Shown here one piece after another: positions 50,357-59,918 of a stretch of 64,000 nucleotides of DNA. The DNA is from Sporosarcina koreensis (GTDB lineage: Bacteria > Bacillota > Bacilli > Bacillales_A > Planococcaceae): assembly GCF_001531445.1 (NCBI RefSeq), contig NZ_LQYA01000023.1:1-64000 (forward strand), written 5' to 3'. Each line of letters opens with the position of its first letter. Position 1 is the stretch's first letter. Under the pieces are notes generated by a model. That model was not told where the DNA came from, did not search any database, and saw nothing but the letters and a program-made list of their open reading frames with translations. The position numbers and the translations under genes were made by a program.

Positions 50357-50453
50357 TTTACGTTTTTAAAAAATGGGTATAATTGATTGCTGTATGTTTA
50401 AAAATGCATGACAAACTGCCGTCTATGACGATTTTTTAAATCGGATAGGCGGC
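50357..50453 (+). promoter_or_regulatory. Promoter and leader hairpin of the BCCT transporter gene
   Basis: TATAAT (50378-50383) is preceded by a weak TTTACG with a 15-base spacer. The leader of about 185 bases contains a long hairpin: GCCGTCTAT (50418-50426) with ATAGGCGGC (50445-50453), plus an inner CGATT/AATCG stem. A suboptimal promoter and long leader suit a regulated osmolyte transporter. Confidence 0.4.
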
Positions 50454-50571
50454 TTTCGTGCAACATGCTGCAAAGTCGATAGGGTCAACCAGGAAAGTAA
50501 ATGCCACTTACATGATTGATGTAATTCTTTGAAGGGATGACAAGTGGAAAAAGTAGAAAGGGGAATTTTTT

Positions 50572-52044
50572 TTGCATATTACAAGGGTGTTTTGGTATGC
50601 AGTCGTTATTTGTATAGCGATTGTACTTTGGGGTGCTTTTGCCCCAGATAGTTTAAACGAGTTGACTGTATCTGCGACAGCATTTATTTATGATCATTTT
50701 GGGTGGTTTTACATATTTGTCATTGTTGCGATGATTAGTTTTTGTTTCTATATCATGTTTTCCCGTTTTGGCAAGGTGAAGTTAGGAAAAGAAAATGAGA
50801 AGCCTGAATTTAGTTTACTTGCATGGTTTGCCATGCTGTTCAGCGCGGGGATGGGCATCGGACTGATGTTCTTTACAACAGCGGAAACCATTTCACATGC
50901 TTTCATCAGTTCGCCGAACGGGGCGCCAGGGTCTGATCAGGCGATTATCGAATCCATTCAATACGCGATGTTTCACTGGGGCCTTCATGGCTGGGGATTG
51001 TATAGCATTGTAGCACTTGTGCTCGCTTACTTTAAATTCCGCGTTGGTGCCCCGGGGTTGATTAGTGCTACGCTGGAGCCGTTGTTTGGCAAGAAAATCA
51101 TGCGGGGCACAGTCGGTCATATCGTAGATACGCTTGCGATTTTTGCGACTGTTGCTGGTGTTGCATCCACTCTCGGATTCGGTTCAGCACAAATTAATAG
51201 CGGCTTGACGTATTTGTTTGATGCCCCTAAAACGTTTTGGTTTCAATTAATCATTTTAGCAATCGCGACGGTATTATTTATTTTATCCGCATGGTCGGGG
51301 ATCGGACGGGGAATAAAATACTTAAGCACCATCAATATTGTCGTTGCATTTATCCTGTTAGTTCTATTGTTTATTGTTGGTCCGTCCATGTACATTTTGA
51401 ATTTATTTACAACTTCAATCGGTAAATATGCAGGGAATTTCATTGAAATGAGTTTTGAACTTAAACCGTTGAATGGAGAACAGCGTCAGTGGATCAATGA
51501 TTGGACGATATTTTATTGGGCATGGTGGATTTCTTGGGCACCATTTGTAGGCATGTTCATCGCACGTGTGTCAAAAGGCCGTACGATAAGAGAGTTTGTG
51601 GCAGGCGTATTACTTGCTCCTACACTTGTAACATTTATCTTCTTTGCCGTGTTTGGAGGCTCCGCATTATACTTGGAGCAAAACGGGCTTGCCAAGCTGT
51701 CCACGTTAGTTACGGAAACGGTGACATTCGGCATGTATGAGCATTATCCGCTTGGGACAGTTCTGTCCCTGATTACAGTGTTTGTCATCGCCATATTTTT
51801 CGTGACGTCTGCGGATTCGGCAACATTTGTACTCGGCATGTTCAGTACGGGGGGACAATTGAATCCTTCAAATGTTGTCAAAATCGTTTGGGGGCTCGCA
51901 TTAGCTGCAATGGCCGCCATTGTCATGTATTCCGGAGGTATTAAAGGCTTTCAAAATATGCTTATCATATCGGCATTGCCTCTCTCCCTTATTGTCATTT
52001 TAATGGTCGTATCCTTTTATAAAATCATACAGCATAAAGAGTGA
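50572..52044 (+). CDS. BCCT family transporter (betaine/choline/carnitine type)
   Basis: 490 residues from TTG 50572, with AAAGGGGA eight to nine bases upstream. Twelve transmembrane helices and the BCCT motifs FSAGMGIGLMFFTTAE and FHWGLHGWGLYSIVAL are present. FYWAWWISWAPFVGMFIARVS is the aromatic substrate box. It imports a quaternary ammonium compound such as glycine betaine with Na+, usually during osmotic stress. The short termini resemble OpuD-type carriers more than the long-tailed BetP. Confidence 0.9.
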   Translation: MHITRVFWYAVVICIAIVLWGAFAPDSLNELTVSATAFIYDHFGWFYIFVIVAMISFCFYIMFSRFGKVKLGKENEKPEFSLLAWFAMLFSAGMGIGLMFFTTAETISHAFISSPNGAPGSDQAIIESIQYAMFHWGLHGWGLYSIVALVLAYFKFRVGAPGLISATLEPLFGKKIMRGTVGHIVDTLAIFATVAGVASTLGFGSAQINSGLTYLFDAPKTFWFQLIILAIATVLFILSAWSGIGRGIKYLSTINIVVAFILLVLLFIVGPSMYILNLFTTSIGKYAGNFIEMSFELKPLNGEQRQWINDWTIFYWAWWISWAPFVGMFIARVSKGRTIREFVAGVLLAPTLVTFIFFAVFGGSALYLEQNGLAKLSTLVTETVTFGMYEHYPLGTVLSLITVFVIAIFFVTSADSATFVLGMFSTGGQLNPSNVVKIVWGLALAAMAAIVMYSGGIKGFQNMLIISALPLSLIVILMVVSFYKIIQHKE

Positions 52045-52107
52045 TAAGCTCATGCATAGGAATGAAAGGTGACAGCAAACCAGAAAAAATTAAAAGGTGG
52101 GGTTGTA

Positions 52108-52767
52108 GTGAATCTATTAAATGTGAGGAAAGGACAATTTGTCTATTATCACAATAAGCTGCATAAAGTGTACTCGGTAAACCCGTTTTTTAGGAAGTCT
52201 GTGCATCTTATTCGACTTGAAGATTTGGAACAGCAACTCGTCACTGCAAAAGAAATTACATTGTATAAACCGAAGCATTTAGATAGTTTCATGTTCAATT
52301 ATCAACGGTATACGCTTCATAAAGATGTAAAAGCAAACGTCGGCGATTATATTTTAATTATAAATCCTAAACCTGACTCGATTGATCATCACCATCTTCA
52401 CGCGATTGAAACTGTATCTTCGATTGAAGCGAACGGCGTGATTAGCAATAAATCGAATGGCATCAAACATAGCGAGTATTGGGTAATGGTACCGAGGCTC
52501 GAAGAGGGTGCAACAATCATAGATCTAGCACAACCTGATGCGCATGAAAGGAGCGCCCAAGCAAAGACGCAGGAACACCATTCGGTTCCAGTCTATATAC
52601 CTAAAATCGGCGACGTTTTCCAAAAAAATAATAGTGATCCCATGGTTCAAGCGATGGTCGTTGCAATTAAAGGTGAGACTGTCTATTTAGGTGGCGATAT
52701 TGAAGTGCATATAGATAAATTGACGAAAAGTGGTGTGTGGAGCTTAGTTGCACGAGTACCTTTGTAA
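52108..52767 (+). CDS. Hypothetical soluble protein
   Basis: 219 residues from GTG 52108, chosen because AGGTGGGG lies five to six bases upstream; an earlier GTG at 52069 lacks such a site. It begins with LLNVRKGQFVYYHNKLHKVYSV and has two similar beta-rich parts (KLHKVYSVNPFFRKSVHLIRL and FVYIPK... KGETVYLGGDIEVHIDKLTK), suggesting a duplicated small barrel. No family recognised. It has its own terminator. Confidence 0.6.
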   Translation: MNLLNVRKGQFVYYHNKLHKVYSVNPFFRKSVHLIRLEDLEQQLVTAKEITLYKPKHLDSFMFNYQRYTLHKDVKANVGDYILIINPKPDSIDHHHLHAIETVSSIEANGVISNKSNGIKHSEYWVMVPRLEEGATIIDLAQPDAHERSAQAKTQEHHSVPVYIPKIGDVFQKNNSDPMVQAMVVAIKGETVYLGGDIEVHIDKLTKSGVWSLVARVPL

Positions 52768-52811
52768 GGTAGTTCATTACTAATCGGAGACAAAAGAATA
52801 AGAAGAGAAGG

Positions 52812-52848
52812 GGAGTCAATCATAGCAGGTCTTGATTGGCTCCTTTTT
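52812..52848 (+). terminator. Terminator after the 52108 gene
   Basis: GGAGTCAATCA (52812-52822) pairs with TGATTGGCTCC (52833-52843), followed by TTTTT. It closely resembles the hairpin at 8037. Confidence 0.85.
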
Positions 52849-53014
52849 GTTGCGCTGTTGTGCTTGCGAGGGAGCATCTAACCATATCGTGCTGGAGGCT
52901 ACAGAACATCGAACGCATTTCTTTATTTTTCCTCTATTCAAACAATGTGATAATTGTGGTAATATTAACTTGGAATTTATTTGGATGCGAACAGAGTAGA
53001 CAAGGGGGAGGACA

Positions 53015-53896
53015 ATGGCTATTTTGGCAGTCCATGATCTATCAAAGTCTTATAAAAATCACCAAGTGCTCGACAAGATCCGCTTTACGATTGATTCACC
53101 CGGCATTTGGGCGTTGGTTGGTCCGAACGGTGTAGGGAAAACGACGTTTCTTAACGTTGTCACAAATATTCTTCCGGCTGCTTCCGGGACGGTCGAATTG
53201 ATGGGCAAGTCGAATAAAGATCCGTCTGTTTTTAAAGAAGTTGCGTTTCTTCAGGACAATACGGTCTTATTTGATTATTTATCGGGGTATGATCATTTGA
53301 AGTATATTTGTGACGTGCAAAAGATTTATAAACAGCGGATCAAAGAAGTGGCGGAGTATGTCGGCATGGAAGGCTATCTAAAGAAGACGGTCGGCAACTA
53401 TTCTCTCGGCATGAAACAACATTTGCTGCTGGCGATGGCACTCATTAATGAACCGAAGTTGCTGCTATTGGATGAACCATTGAACGGCTTGGACCCGACA
53501 AGCGCTATTTTAATGAGGGGAATCTTACTGGAACTGGCTGAAAAAGGTACAACCATCCTTTTATCCTCCCATAATTTAGCGGAAATTGACCGTGTGACCA
53601 AGCAGATTTTATTTTTAAAAGACGGGAAACTGACAGAGGTCGATATGAATACTTTCGAAAATACGTACTATGAATTTGTACTTTCCAATCATGGGCTTGC
53701 TCATCGTGTATTGACTGAACACGAGTATGACGTTGAAGCAACCAGTGGAGGAATTCGAGTTCAATTGGACAATGAACAACTGGACAACGTAATTGACCTC
53801 ATCAAGGGTGAAGGCATTCACATTTTGGATATCCAAAAAGAAATAACGGGATCGGAAAAACTGTATAAAGAGATCTTTTCAGGAGTCAACACATGA
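53015..53896 (+). CDS. ABC transporter ATP-binding protein
   Basis: 293 residues with Walker A GPNGVGKTT, signature YSLGMKQHL, Walker B LLLLDEPLNGLD and the switch histidine LSSHNLAEI. The C-terminal extension of about 80 residues (EFVLSNHGLAHRVLTEHEYD) is typical for ATPases of large ABC-2 exporters. RBS AAGGGGGAGG precedes the ATG. The next gene overlaps by four bases; together with two large permeases it forms an exporter of unknown substrate, possibly antibiotic resistance or peptide export. Confidence 0.9.
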   Translation: MAILAVHDLSKSYKNHQVLDKIRFTIDSPGIWALVGPNGVGKTTFLNVVTNILPAASGTVELMGKSNKDPSVFKEVAFLQDNTVLFDYLSGYDHLKYICDVQKIYKQRIKEVAEYVGMEGYLKKTVGNYSLGMKQHLLLAMALINEPKLLLLDEPLNGLDPTSAILMRGILLELAEKGTTILLSSHNLAEIDRVTKQILFLKDGKLTEVDMNTFENTYYEFVLSNHGLAHRVLTEHEYDVEATSGGIRVQLDNEQLDNVIDLIKGEGIHILDIQKEITGSEKLYKEIFSGVNT

Positions 53897-54993
53897 AGAA
53901 AATCCTGTTTGAGTGGAAAAAGATCACTCGATTGAAAGTATTTCCTGTTTTTTTGCAGCTGACGTTCGTCTTTGTTTTCGGCCTTTTTTTCTATAACCAT
54001 ATGTCACAGGATCAAATTAAAGTGAAAAAGAATGAGCATTTCACGGAGTTGCGAAAAGATGTTAGCCAGCAGCTTCTCAGGGTTGAAGAGGAGCTGAAAA
54101 AGGGTTCCTCCATGGGTCTTCGAGGACAACAGCATTTTGGCACGGAACTGTCAGCAAGGTTACAAGAATTGATCGGTACAATTCAAAGCGGCGACTGGCA
54201 AGTGGAATTACAGACGGAAATCGAAGTATATGAAACCGCTATTCAATATATTCGATATGATGGCGCATACTTCGGAGTAAGCAAAATTGATATGGAACGG
54301 ATCATCAAATTGAATGAAGAATTGCTGAAAAGGAATTTACCGAAGGAAGATTTTGATTTATCCACCCAGACGTCGATCTTTATGAAAAAAGTCGTTTCGT
54401 TAGTGATGAATCCTGTCGGCTTTGTCATGCTGCTATTTGTGTTAGGTCTCATTGTGACAAAGGAATTTGACGACAATACGATCCGGCAAGTATTGACGTT
54501 GCCGATGGCGAGAGTGGAGTATATGTTCATCAAGTTCGTGGCAATCGTTTCAGGTGGCGTTCTCTGGCTCGCACTTATTTTTGGAAGTTCCTATCTATTA
54601 GGAGAGCTTTTAGGCCGCGCAAAAGGGAATGTTTTTCAATATCCGATCTATACGAGCCAAGATACATTTATTAGTTCAGGGAAGTATCTAATAGAAGCTA
54701 TTCTGTATAGCTTCAGCTTTATGACGTTTGCTGTAGGCCTGCTTCTGTTGTTGGCGTATGCATTCCGCAATACAATCGTCACGTTCTCGGCATTGCTTTT
54801 CATCATGGCCGGCGGGTGGCTGCTAACGAGTTATGGGTTTCAAAATATGTTCAATCCATTCACGTATCAAATGGTGGACCAATCCATTTTACAAACTCCA
54901 CAATTTTTCCCTACTGGATTAGCGGTCTTATTCGTGGCACTATTCGCATTGTTAGGGGCTACCATGATGGTCAACCGAAAGCGGGGGATGTGA
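53893..54993 (+). CDS. ABC-2 type permease with large extracytoplasmic domain, first of pair
   Basis: 366 residues. The first helix (FPVFLQLTFVFVFGLFFY) is followed by about 140 extracytoplasmic, partly coiled-coil residues (RVEEELKKGSSMGLRGQQ), then five more helices. This is the layout of ABC-2 exporters. It pairs with the second permease at 54995 as a heterodimer, with the ATPase upstream. Confidence 0.85.
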   Translation: MKKILFEWKKITRLKVFPVFLQLTFVFVFGLFFYNHMSQDQIKVKKNEHFTELRKDVSQQLLRVEEELKKGSSMGLRGQQHFGTELSARLQELIGTIQSGDWQVELQTEIEVYETAIQYIRYDGAYFGVSKIDMERIIKLNEELLKRNLPKEDFDLSTQTSIFMKKVVSLVMNPVGFVMLLFVLGLIVTKEFDDNTIRQVLTLPMARVEYMFIKFVAIVSGGVLWLALIFGSSYLLGELLGRAKGNVFQYPIYTSQDTFISSGKYLIEAILYSFSFMTFAVGLLLLLAYAFRNTIVTFSALLFIMAGGWLLTSYGFQNMFNPFTYQMVDQSILQTPQFFPTGLAVLFVALFALLGATMMVNRKRGM

Positions 54994-54994
54994 C

Positions 54995-56296
54995 ATGAAG
55001 TACTTTCTTTTTGAATGTAAAAAGATGCTTAAGAAGAAATCGATATGGATCGCAATGATTCTTTCCGTTGTGGCAATCGCGGGGTTTTATTTCTTTAATT
55101 ATTCCGTTGCTGATCGTGTTCATCAGACTCGCATGCTTGATTTGGAAAATAGCCAAATCGATATTCCGGAAAAACTTGCGCAGGACAGGATTGATCTTGA
55201 AGAGGCAAAGAAGGCGGGAGATAGCGCGAAGGTTCTTGATATAGAGCGGGGGATCGCTATCTATGAAAAAATGCTCGAAGATAAAACGTTTCAATGGGAC
55301 AATATTATATCTGGCAATTGGGCAGCAATTTCGGAATGGCAGTTTGAACAGTTGAATAATCTTGTACAAATCTCCATCAGCCAGAACTATATCGCGCACT
55401 CTATTATGGATCAACAAGTTTCAATGTTTACGATGAGGGCATCCGCAGAAGAGAGAAAACTCGTAGCGGAATTAGGGGTCGAACCTTTCGTGCAGTGGGA
55501 CTACTATATTCCTTATCATCCAACTATGTACGATAAACATGATGGGAAAGTATTGGAAATGTGGGAGAGGAGTACGAAACGTTACGGGAAGCAGGGATTC
55601 TATTTTTTATATCAAGTGATTCCCGCCTTCATTATCCCGTTTATCATTCTAATCGGCTGCTTTGTCTTCGGAAATAATGTCTCTTCCGAAGCGACAAAGA
55701 AAAAAAGAGGGATGAATTTGTATGCGGTTCTTCCTTTAAAAAGACGACAGCTCTTTTTTGCCAAATATCTCAGTGGATTACTGTTCACGCTTTCTTTTGT
55801 TTTAATTATTTTTTGTGTGCCACTTATCGCCAGTCTATTTACATCCGGTGTCGGCAGCTTGCAATACCCCGTACTGATTTATGATGGTCCAGTTGAAAGT
55901 CCATTCGGATTTGAAACGATCATTTTGAATGAATGGACGGATGCATTTCAATTTATAACAATCGGACAGTATTTTAGTACAGTACTCCTAATGACGGCTG
56001 TTTTGATTGTTTTCATGTTTTCGATTTATTATCTCCTGTCGCTGTTTATTAAAAACCCGACGGTCAACGCAGCGATTTTACTTATCGGAACTTTCTTCGG
56101 GATGACTGTTTTGCCAAAGACTGCGTATAATCCATTCACCTATGTCGATATTCATAGAGTCGTAAATAGGGAGTTTGCCGTTGCGGGCTTTAACGAGGCG
56201 ATCACTGTAGGGAACGGGTTGATGGTTTTAGGGGCGATTGGAGTCATAGCGATTGTTTTATGTTATTTACGATTTAGGAGATACGTGGTCGAATAG
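54995..56296 (+). CDS. ABC-2 type permease with large extracytoplasmic domain, second of pair
   Basis: 433 residues with the same architecture as its neighbour: helix 1 (SIWIAMILSVVAIAGFYFF), an extracytoplasmic domain of about 180 residues (EEAKKAGDSAKVLDIERG), then five helices. It starts one base after the previous stop. The last base of its TAG stop is also the first base of the MITE-like element at 56296, so an insertion exactly at the stop has kept the reading frame. Confidence 0.85.
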   Translation: MKYFLFECKKMLKKKSIWIAMILSVVAIAGFYFFNYSVADRVHQTRMLDLENSQIDIPEKLAQDRIDLEEAKKAGDSAKVLDIERGIAIYEKMLEDKTFQWDNIISGNWAAISEWQFEQLNNLVQISISQNYIAHSIMDQQVSMFTMRASAEERKLVAELGVEPFVQWDYYIPYHPTMYDKHDGKVLEMWERSTKRYGKQGFYFLYQVIPAFIIPFIILIGCFVFGNNVSSEATKKKRGMNLYAVLPLKRRQLFFAKYLSGLLFTLSFVLIIFCVPLIASLFTSGVGSLQYPVLIYDGPVESPFGFETIILNEWTDAFQFITIGQYFSTVLLMTAVLIVFMFSIYYLLSLFIKNPTVNAAILLIGTFFGMTVLPKTAYNPFTYVDIHRVVNREFAVAGFNEAITVGNGLMVLGAIGVIAIVLCYLRFRRYVVE

Positions 56297-56445
56297 GTGC
56301 CTGTGCAAGATACAATTCTGTTTAATACAATTGTATAGACTTGCTAGTAGATCTCAGTAGATTCAATCTTCAATCTTTAACGGAGTTTCTTGTGAATATT
56401 TATTGTTCCTAGTGAATTGTCATAAATGTGTGATGCACAGGTACC
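56296..56445. mobile_element. MITE-like element (GGTGCCTGTGCAAG ends), copy 3
   Basis: 150 bases from GGTGCCTGTGCAAGATACAATT to GAATTGTCATAAATG...GATGCACAGGTACC; the right end has diverged slightly (GGTACC for GGCACC). The core is AT-rich and unrelated in detail to the other copies. Confidence 0.65.
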
Positions 56446-56580
56446 GACACAATTTATTTTGTGATAAAACTCAGCATATCCCATGGCTGTTGGGAGAGAT
56501 GCGGACATATGATAAATAAGTAATAGAAAAAGGTGACGCAAGGGTGGTTGGCCGTTTCCCCTGAGAAGGGAGGTGGTCGT

Positions 56581-56664
56581 ATGACAATCACTGATGCGCT
56601 AAAGATTATGCTCACTTTTGGAGCATTAATTGTAGCAATACTGGCGTTCCACAATAAAAAGTAA
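56581..56664 (+). CDS. Putative holin-like toxin peptide (Hol_Tox type), copy 1
   Basis: 27 residues, MTITDALKIML-TFGALIVAILAF-HNKK: a short hydrophobic helix with a basic tail. It starts ATG 56581 behind GGGAGGTGGTCGT, the ribosome site characteristic of this family of type I toxins in Bacillales. Such peptides insert into the membrane and are normally silenced by an antisense RNA overlapping the gene's 3' end. The complete second copy is at 59919. Confidence 0.75.
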   Translation: MTITDALKIMLTFGALIVAILAFHNKK

Positions 56665-56748
56665 CCCATCCTTCAGAGTGGGAACTCATAAGGGACGGGT
56701 TATTTTAACGACCGAGCTGATCCCCCTTGAAGGGAACCTGCTATTACA

Positions 56749-56784
56749 GACCGTCTACTGGTAGCGCATTGGACGGTCTTTTTT
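56749..56784 (+). terminator. Terminator of toxin locus 1
   Basis: GACCGTC (56749-56755) pairs with GACGGTC (56772-56778), followed by six T. Confidence 0.8.
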
Positions 56785-57165
56785 AGTTTATTCTTCTTCG
56801 CCTAGGTTGGTGTCCTTTATTTGTGATTGCGCCATATATATGTAGGTCCAATTCAAAAAAGAAAGGGGGAGCCAAGTTGACTGGCTCCCCTTAAGTGGAT
56901 GTCACGCGTTCGTACAGAGGAATAACAAAATGCATCTACCTACCGTATTTTGCACATGTAGCTTCATTGGATCATGGCCAGTGGCATGAGCAGGTCGCTC
57001 CTATAGGGTTAACCTCTATCACTTCTTGATGGGAACTGTATTTTTATTCCCCCTGAAGGAAATCTACTATACAAGAATTGGGTGGTTCTTTATTGTTACT
57101 TCTGCTTTAATGAATGTATGCTTGTTAGCTGGCAGTCATTTTTTAGCATAAAGGAGCAGCATGTC

Positions 57166-58341
57166 ATGAGTTTGCGAACATTTGTAAATACGCATCGTTT
57201 TTGGGTGCTTGTTTTGATCGTTTCGATTTCCGGTTTTTCACAAGGAATGCTATTGCCGCTCATCTCCGCCATCTTTGAAAGGGATGGGGTTTCAAGCACG
57301 TTGAACGGCTTGAGTGCAACAGCGTTATACATAGGGACGTTATTCGTTTCTCCGTTTATGGAAGCACCGCTCAGGCGGTTCGGCTATAAGCCGACCATTA
57401 TCGCTGGCGGCATATTTGTCATCCTTTCTCTTTTGTCCTTTCCTTTATGGAAGAGCGTTGCTTTTTGGTTTTTCCTTCGCTTGATGATCGGGATAGGGGA
57501 TCATGCGCTTCATTTTTCCACGCAAACTTGGGTGACGAGTTCGTCGCCGAAGGAGCGGCTTGGCCGGAATATTTCCATTTATGGCTTATCGGTTGGCGTC
57601 GGGTTTGCAGTAGGTCCGTTGTTTGTGCCTTTAGTCGATATATACGAAGGACTGCCGTTCATCGTTTCGGCTGTTTTGAGCTTCCTCGCTTGGTCGCTCG
57701 TTTTTATGCTGCATAATGGCTTCCCTGAAGTGATGGCGGGTGAGGTGGAGCAAGGGCGGTTTATACCCCGCGTCAAGGCGACGGTGGCTGTCTCCTTTAT
57801 CGCATTCCTGGGCCCGTTCGGTTTCGGATTTCTTGAATCATCGTTGAATTCCATGTTTCCCGTATACGCACTTCGAATCGGTATTCCGCTCGCGATGGTG
57901 TCCATGATCATCCCGGCTTTTTCCGTAGGCGGCATTTTAACGCAAGTGCCTTTAGGAATTCTTTCCGATAAGATTGGCAGAAAGCGGGTTATGCTAGTAG
58001 CACTTGGTGGGGGGAGTGTAGCATTTGCCGGTGCTGGAATGATGGGAAGCAATGCGATTGGCATTTTAATCATGTTCTTTATAGGTGGATTATTTACAGG
58101 TTCCATCTTTTCATTGGGGATTTCATATATGTCTGATTTGACACCGAAGGCATTGCTGCCTACCGGGAATCTTCTTTGCGGAATCTTTTTCAGTCTAGGC
58201 AGTCTTACAGGTCCGATACTTGGCGGGTTATACTTGGAAATCCAACAAAGCTTTAGCTACCTAATCCTATTCGCCTTATTCCTTGGCACGCTGTTTGTCA
58301 TCACATTAGTAGGGGCTAGAGAAAAACAGTTGGCAGGATGA
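57166..58341 (+). CDS. Major facilitator superfamily transporter
   Basis: 391 residues from ATG 57166, with AAAGGAG nine bases upstream; earlier in-frame starts have no site. Twelve helices and the MFS loop motifs EAPLRRFGYKP (loop 2-3 region) and GILSDKIGRKRVMLVALGGG (motif A between helices 8 and 9) are present. The mix of features fits drug or sugar efflux carriers of about 390 residues. Substrate unknown. Flanked on both sides by toxin-locus repeats, so it may have been inserted or mobilised with them. Confidence 0.88.
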   Translation: MSLRTFVNTHRFWVLVLIVSISGFSQGMLLPLISAIFERDGVSSTLNGLSATALYIGTLFVSPFMEAPLRRFGYKPTIIAGGIFVILSLLSFPLWKSVAFWFFLRLMIGIGDHALHFSTQTWVTSSSPKERLGRNISIYGLSVGVGFAVGPLFVPLVDIYEGLPFIVSAVLSFLAWSLVFMLHNGFPEVMAGEVEQGRFIPRVKATVAVSFIAFLGPFGFGFLESSLNSMFPVYALRIGIPLAMVSMIIPAFSVGGILTQVPLGILSDKIGRKRVMLVALGGGSVAFAGAGMMGSNAIGILIMFFIGGLFTGSIFSLGISYMSDLTPKALLPTGNLLCGIFFSLGSLTGPILGGLYLEIQQSFSYLILFALFLGTLFVITLVGAREKQLAG

Positions 58342-58402
58342 CGGAGGATAAAACGATGCAGCAGTTATTGACTGTCTAGCTGTACGTTTACGTTTTACGT
58401 TC

Positions 58403-58706
58403 AAACTCAGCATATCCAATGGCCATTGATCATGAAAGATACATATGAATAAAAGAGAAAAACAACCCATCCCTCAGAGTGGGAACTCATAAGGGACGGG
58501 ATATTTTAACGCTGAGCTGATCCCTCCCTTCAAGGGGACCTGCTATTACAGACCGTCTACTGGTAGTGCATTGGGCGGTTTTTTGCTTCTTCGTCTTCGT
58601 ATAGGTTGGTGTCCAATATTTGTAATTACGCCATATATATGTAGGTCCATTACCAAATCATATACAAAAGTAAAAGGGAACCAAGTTGACTGGCTCCCCT
58701 TAAGTG
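58403..58706 (+). repeat. Toxin-locus repeat, copy 2 (toxin gene deleted)
   Basis: From AAACTCAGCATATCC the copy jumps from AATAAAAGAGAAA directly to ACCCATCC, losing the ribosome site and toxin frame. The hairpins, including GACCGTC...GGGCGGTTTTTT (58551-58584), and the right part with GCCATATATATGTAGGTCC and TTGACTGGCTCCCC are kept. Confidence 0.65.
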
Positions 58707-58851
58707 GATGTCACGCTTTTTGAAGAATAACAAATGCTGATAGTGATTACGTAGTCCATTGAGAAGCATCTATTATATGTAGCTCCATGGGAACTTTGTT
58801 AGTGACAGAAGTCGATTATTTCTGGAGTGGGGGTGAATACCTTTTTTAAAC

Positions 58852-59643
58852 TTAATTGGTTCTATCAAATTCACTTTGCATTTTCCGTATCTCGACGATT
58901 CGATTCCACATCGCATACTCTTCAATGAGTGCAAATTCATCAATGCCTGGCGTCATATTCACTTCAAACAAGATAGGTTTTCCCTCTTGATTCACCCCGA
59001 AGTCAATTCCATATTCTCTGCACGGCAAAACGGAATGGATTACCCTTGCTGCTGATATTGCGATTTTTTTCATTTTCTCGACTGTTTCCCTTTGAGTATT
59101 TTTGATAATTGTTTGTGATAGTACTTCGGATACGGACACTACTTTCCCGTTTAGACAGGGATTCACAATCCCGCTTTCTGTTCCTGGGCTGATTCCGGTG
59201 GTCACATATGTTGCGTACATTCCCCCAATGACCCAATTGTTTTTCAGTTTTTGAATATGAACCCGAATGGAAAAAGGATGTCCATTTTGGGTATGACTTT
59301 GTATATCTTCTTGAATGATATAGAGACCGCTTTTTCTATTAAATCTTATAAAAGGATGAAGAATCTGCTGAATTTCATCAACTCTTGAAACTGATTTTTG
59401 AATGGGTTGTCCTTGAATTGTAAAACCATTCACACAGTAGTTCCCGACATGGTCTTTACGAATATTAACGATTGCTCTGCCCTGGCCTGTCGTATCATGT
59501 TTAACGTAGACAGACTGGTAGCGATTCAAGAATTCATCCAAAATATCTTCACTGTAAACAGAAGTTACTGGAATATGTTTTGTGACTAATGGATGTTGCT
59601 GTAATAAAAAATATTGCCCCCATTTCCCAATGCTTTTCTTCAT
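58852..59643 (-). CDS. YheC/YheD family ATP-grasp protein
   Basis: 263 residues from ATG 59643; AAGGAG lies nine bases upstream, whereas the earlier ATG at 59661 lacks a site. QSVYVKHDTTGQGRAIVNI and YIIQEDIQSHTQNG form the ATP-binding half. FSIRVHIQKLKNNWVIGG and YGIDFGVNQEGKPILFEVNMTPGI hold the Mg/ATP acidic residues of the ATP-grasp fold. YheC and YheD are spore-coat-associated proteins in B. subtilis; this one is shorter, lacking the usual N-terminal part. Substrate unknown. Confidence 0.82.
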   Translation of the reverse strand: MKKSIGKWGQYFLLQQHPLVTKHIPVTSVYSEDILDEFLNRYQSVYVKHDTTGQGRAIVNIRKDHVGNYCVNGFTIQGQPIQKSVSRVDEIQQILHPFIRFNRKSGLYIIQEDIQSHTQNGHPFSIRVHIQKLKNNWVIGGMYATYVTTGISPGTESGIVNPCLNGKVVSVSEVLSQTIIKNTQRETVEKMKKIAISAARVIHSVLPCREYGIDFGVNQEGKPILFEVNMTPGIDEFALIEEYAMWNRIVEIRKMQSEFDRTN

Positions 59644-59918
59644 GTTTTCCATCTCCTTCAACTACATGGCCCTTATTGTCATGAATCTCTATTCTATATT
59701 ATGCATATGGCATTCTATGGAGCTGGATTTTTCGGTAAGGTTGTATGGAAATGAGTGGAAGTATTAACTTTTACTCAATGAGGAATTAGTTTTCGTTTAC
59801 ATGCAAACTCAGCATATCCAATGGCCATTGATCATGAAAGATACATATGAATAAAAGAGTAATAGAAAAGGTGACGCAAGGATGGTCGGCCATTTCCCGT
59901 ATGAAGGGAGGTGGTCGT

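Larger units (their letters stand above)
56466..56892 (+). repeat. Toxin-locus repeat, copy 1 (complete)
   Basis: The block runs from AAACTCAGCATATCC through the small toxin gene, an AACCCATCC/GGGACGGGTT hairpin (56663-56706), the GACCGTC/GACGGTC terminator and a second GGGGGAGCCA/TGGCTCCCC hairpin (56866-56892). Similar blocks occur at 58403 (toxin gene missing) and 59805 (without the right part). Confidence 0.65.

Noticed and set aside
50390-50571. Possible c-di-GMP (GEMM) riboswitch, suggested by TGCAAAGTC...AGGGTC
   Set aside because: The paired GGCAAACC receptor region and the correct helix order are missing; only superficial similarity.
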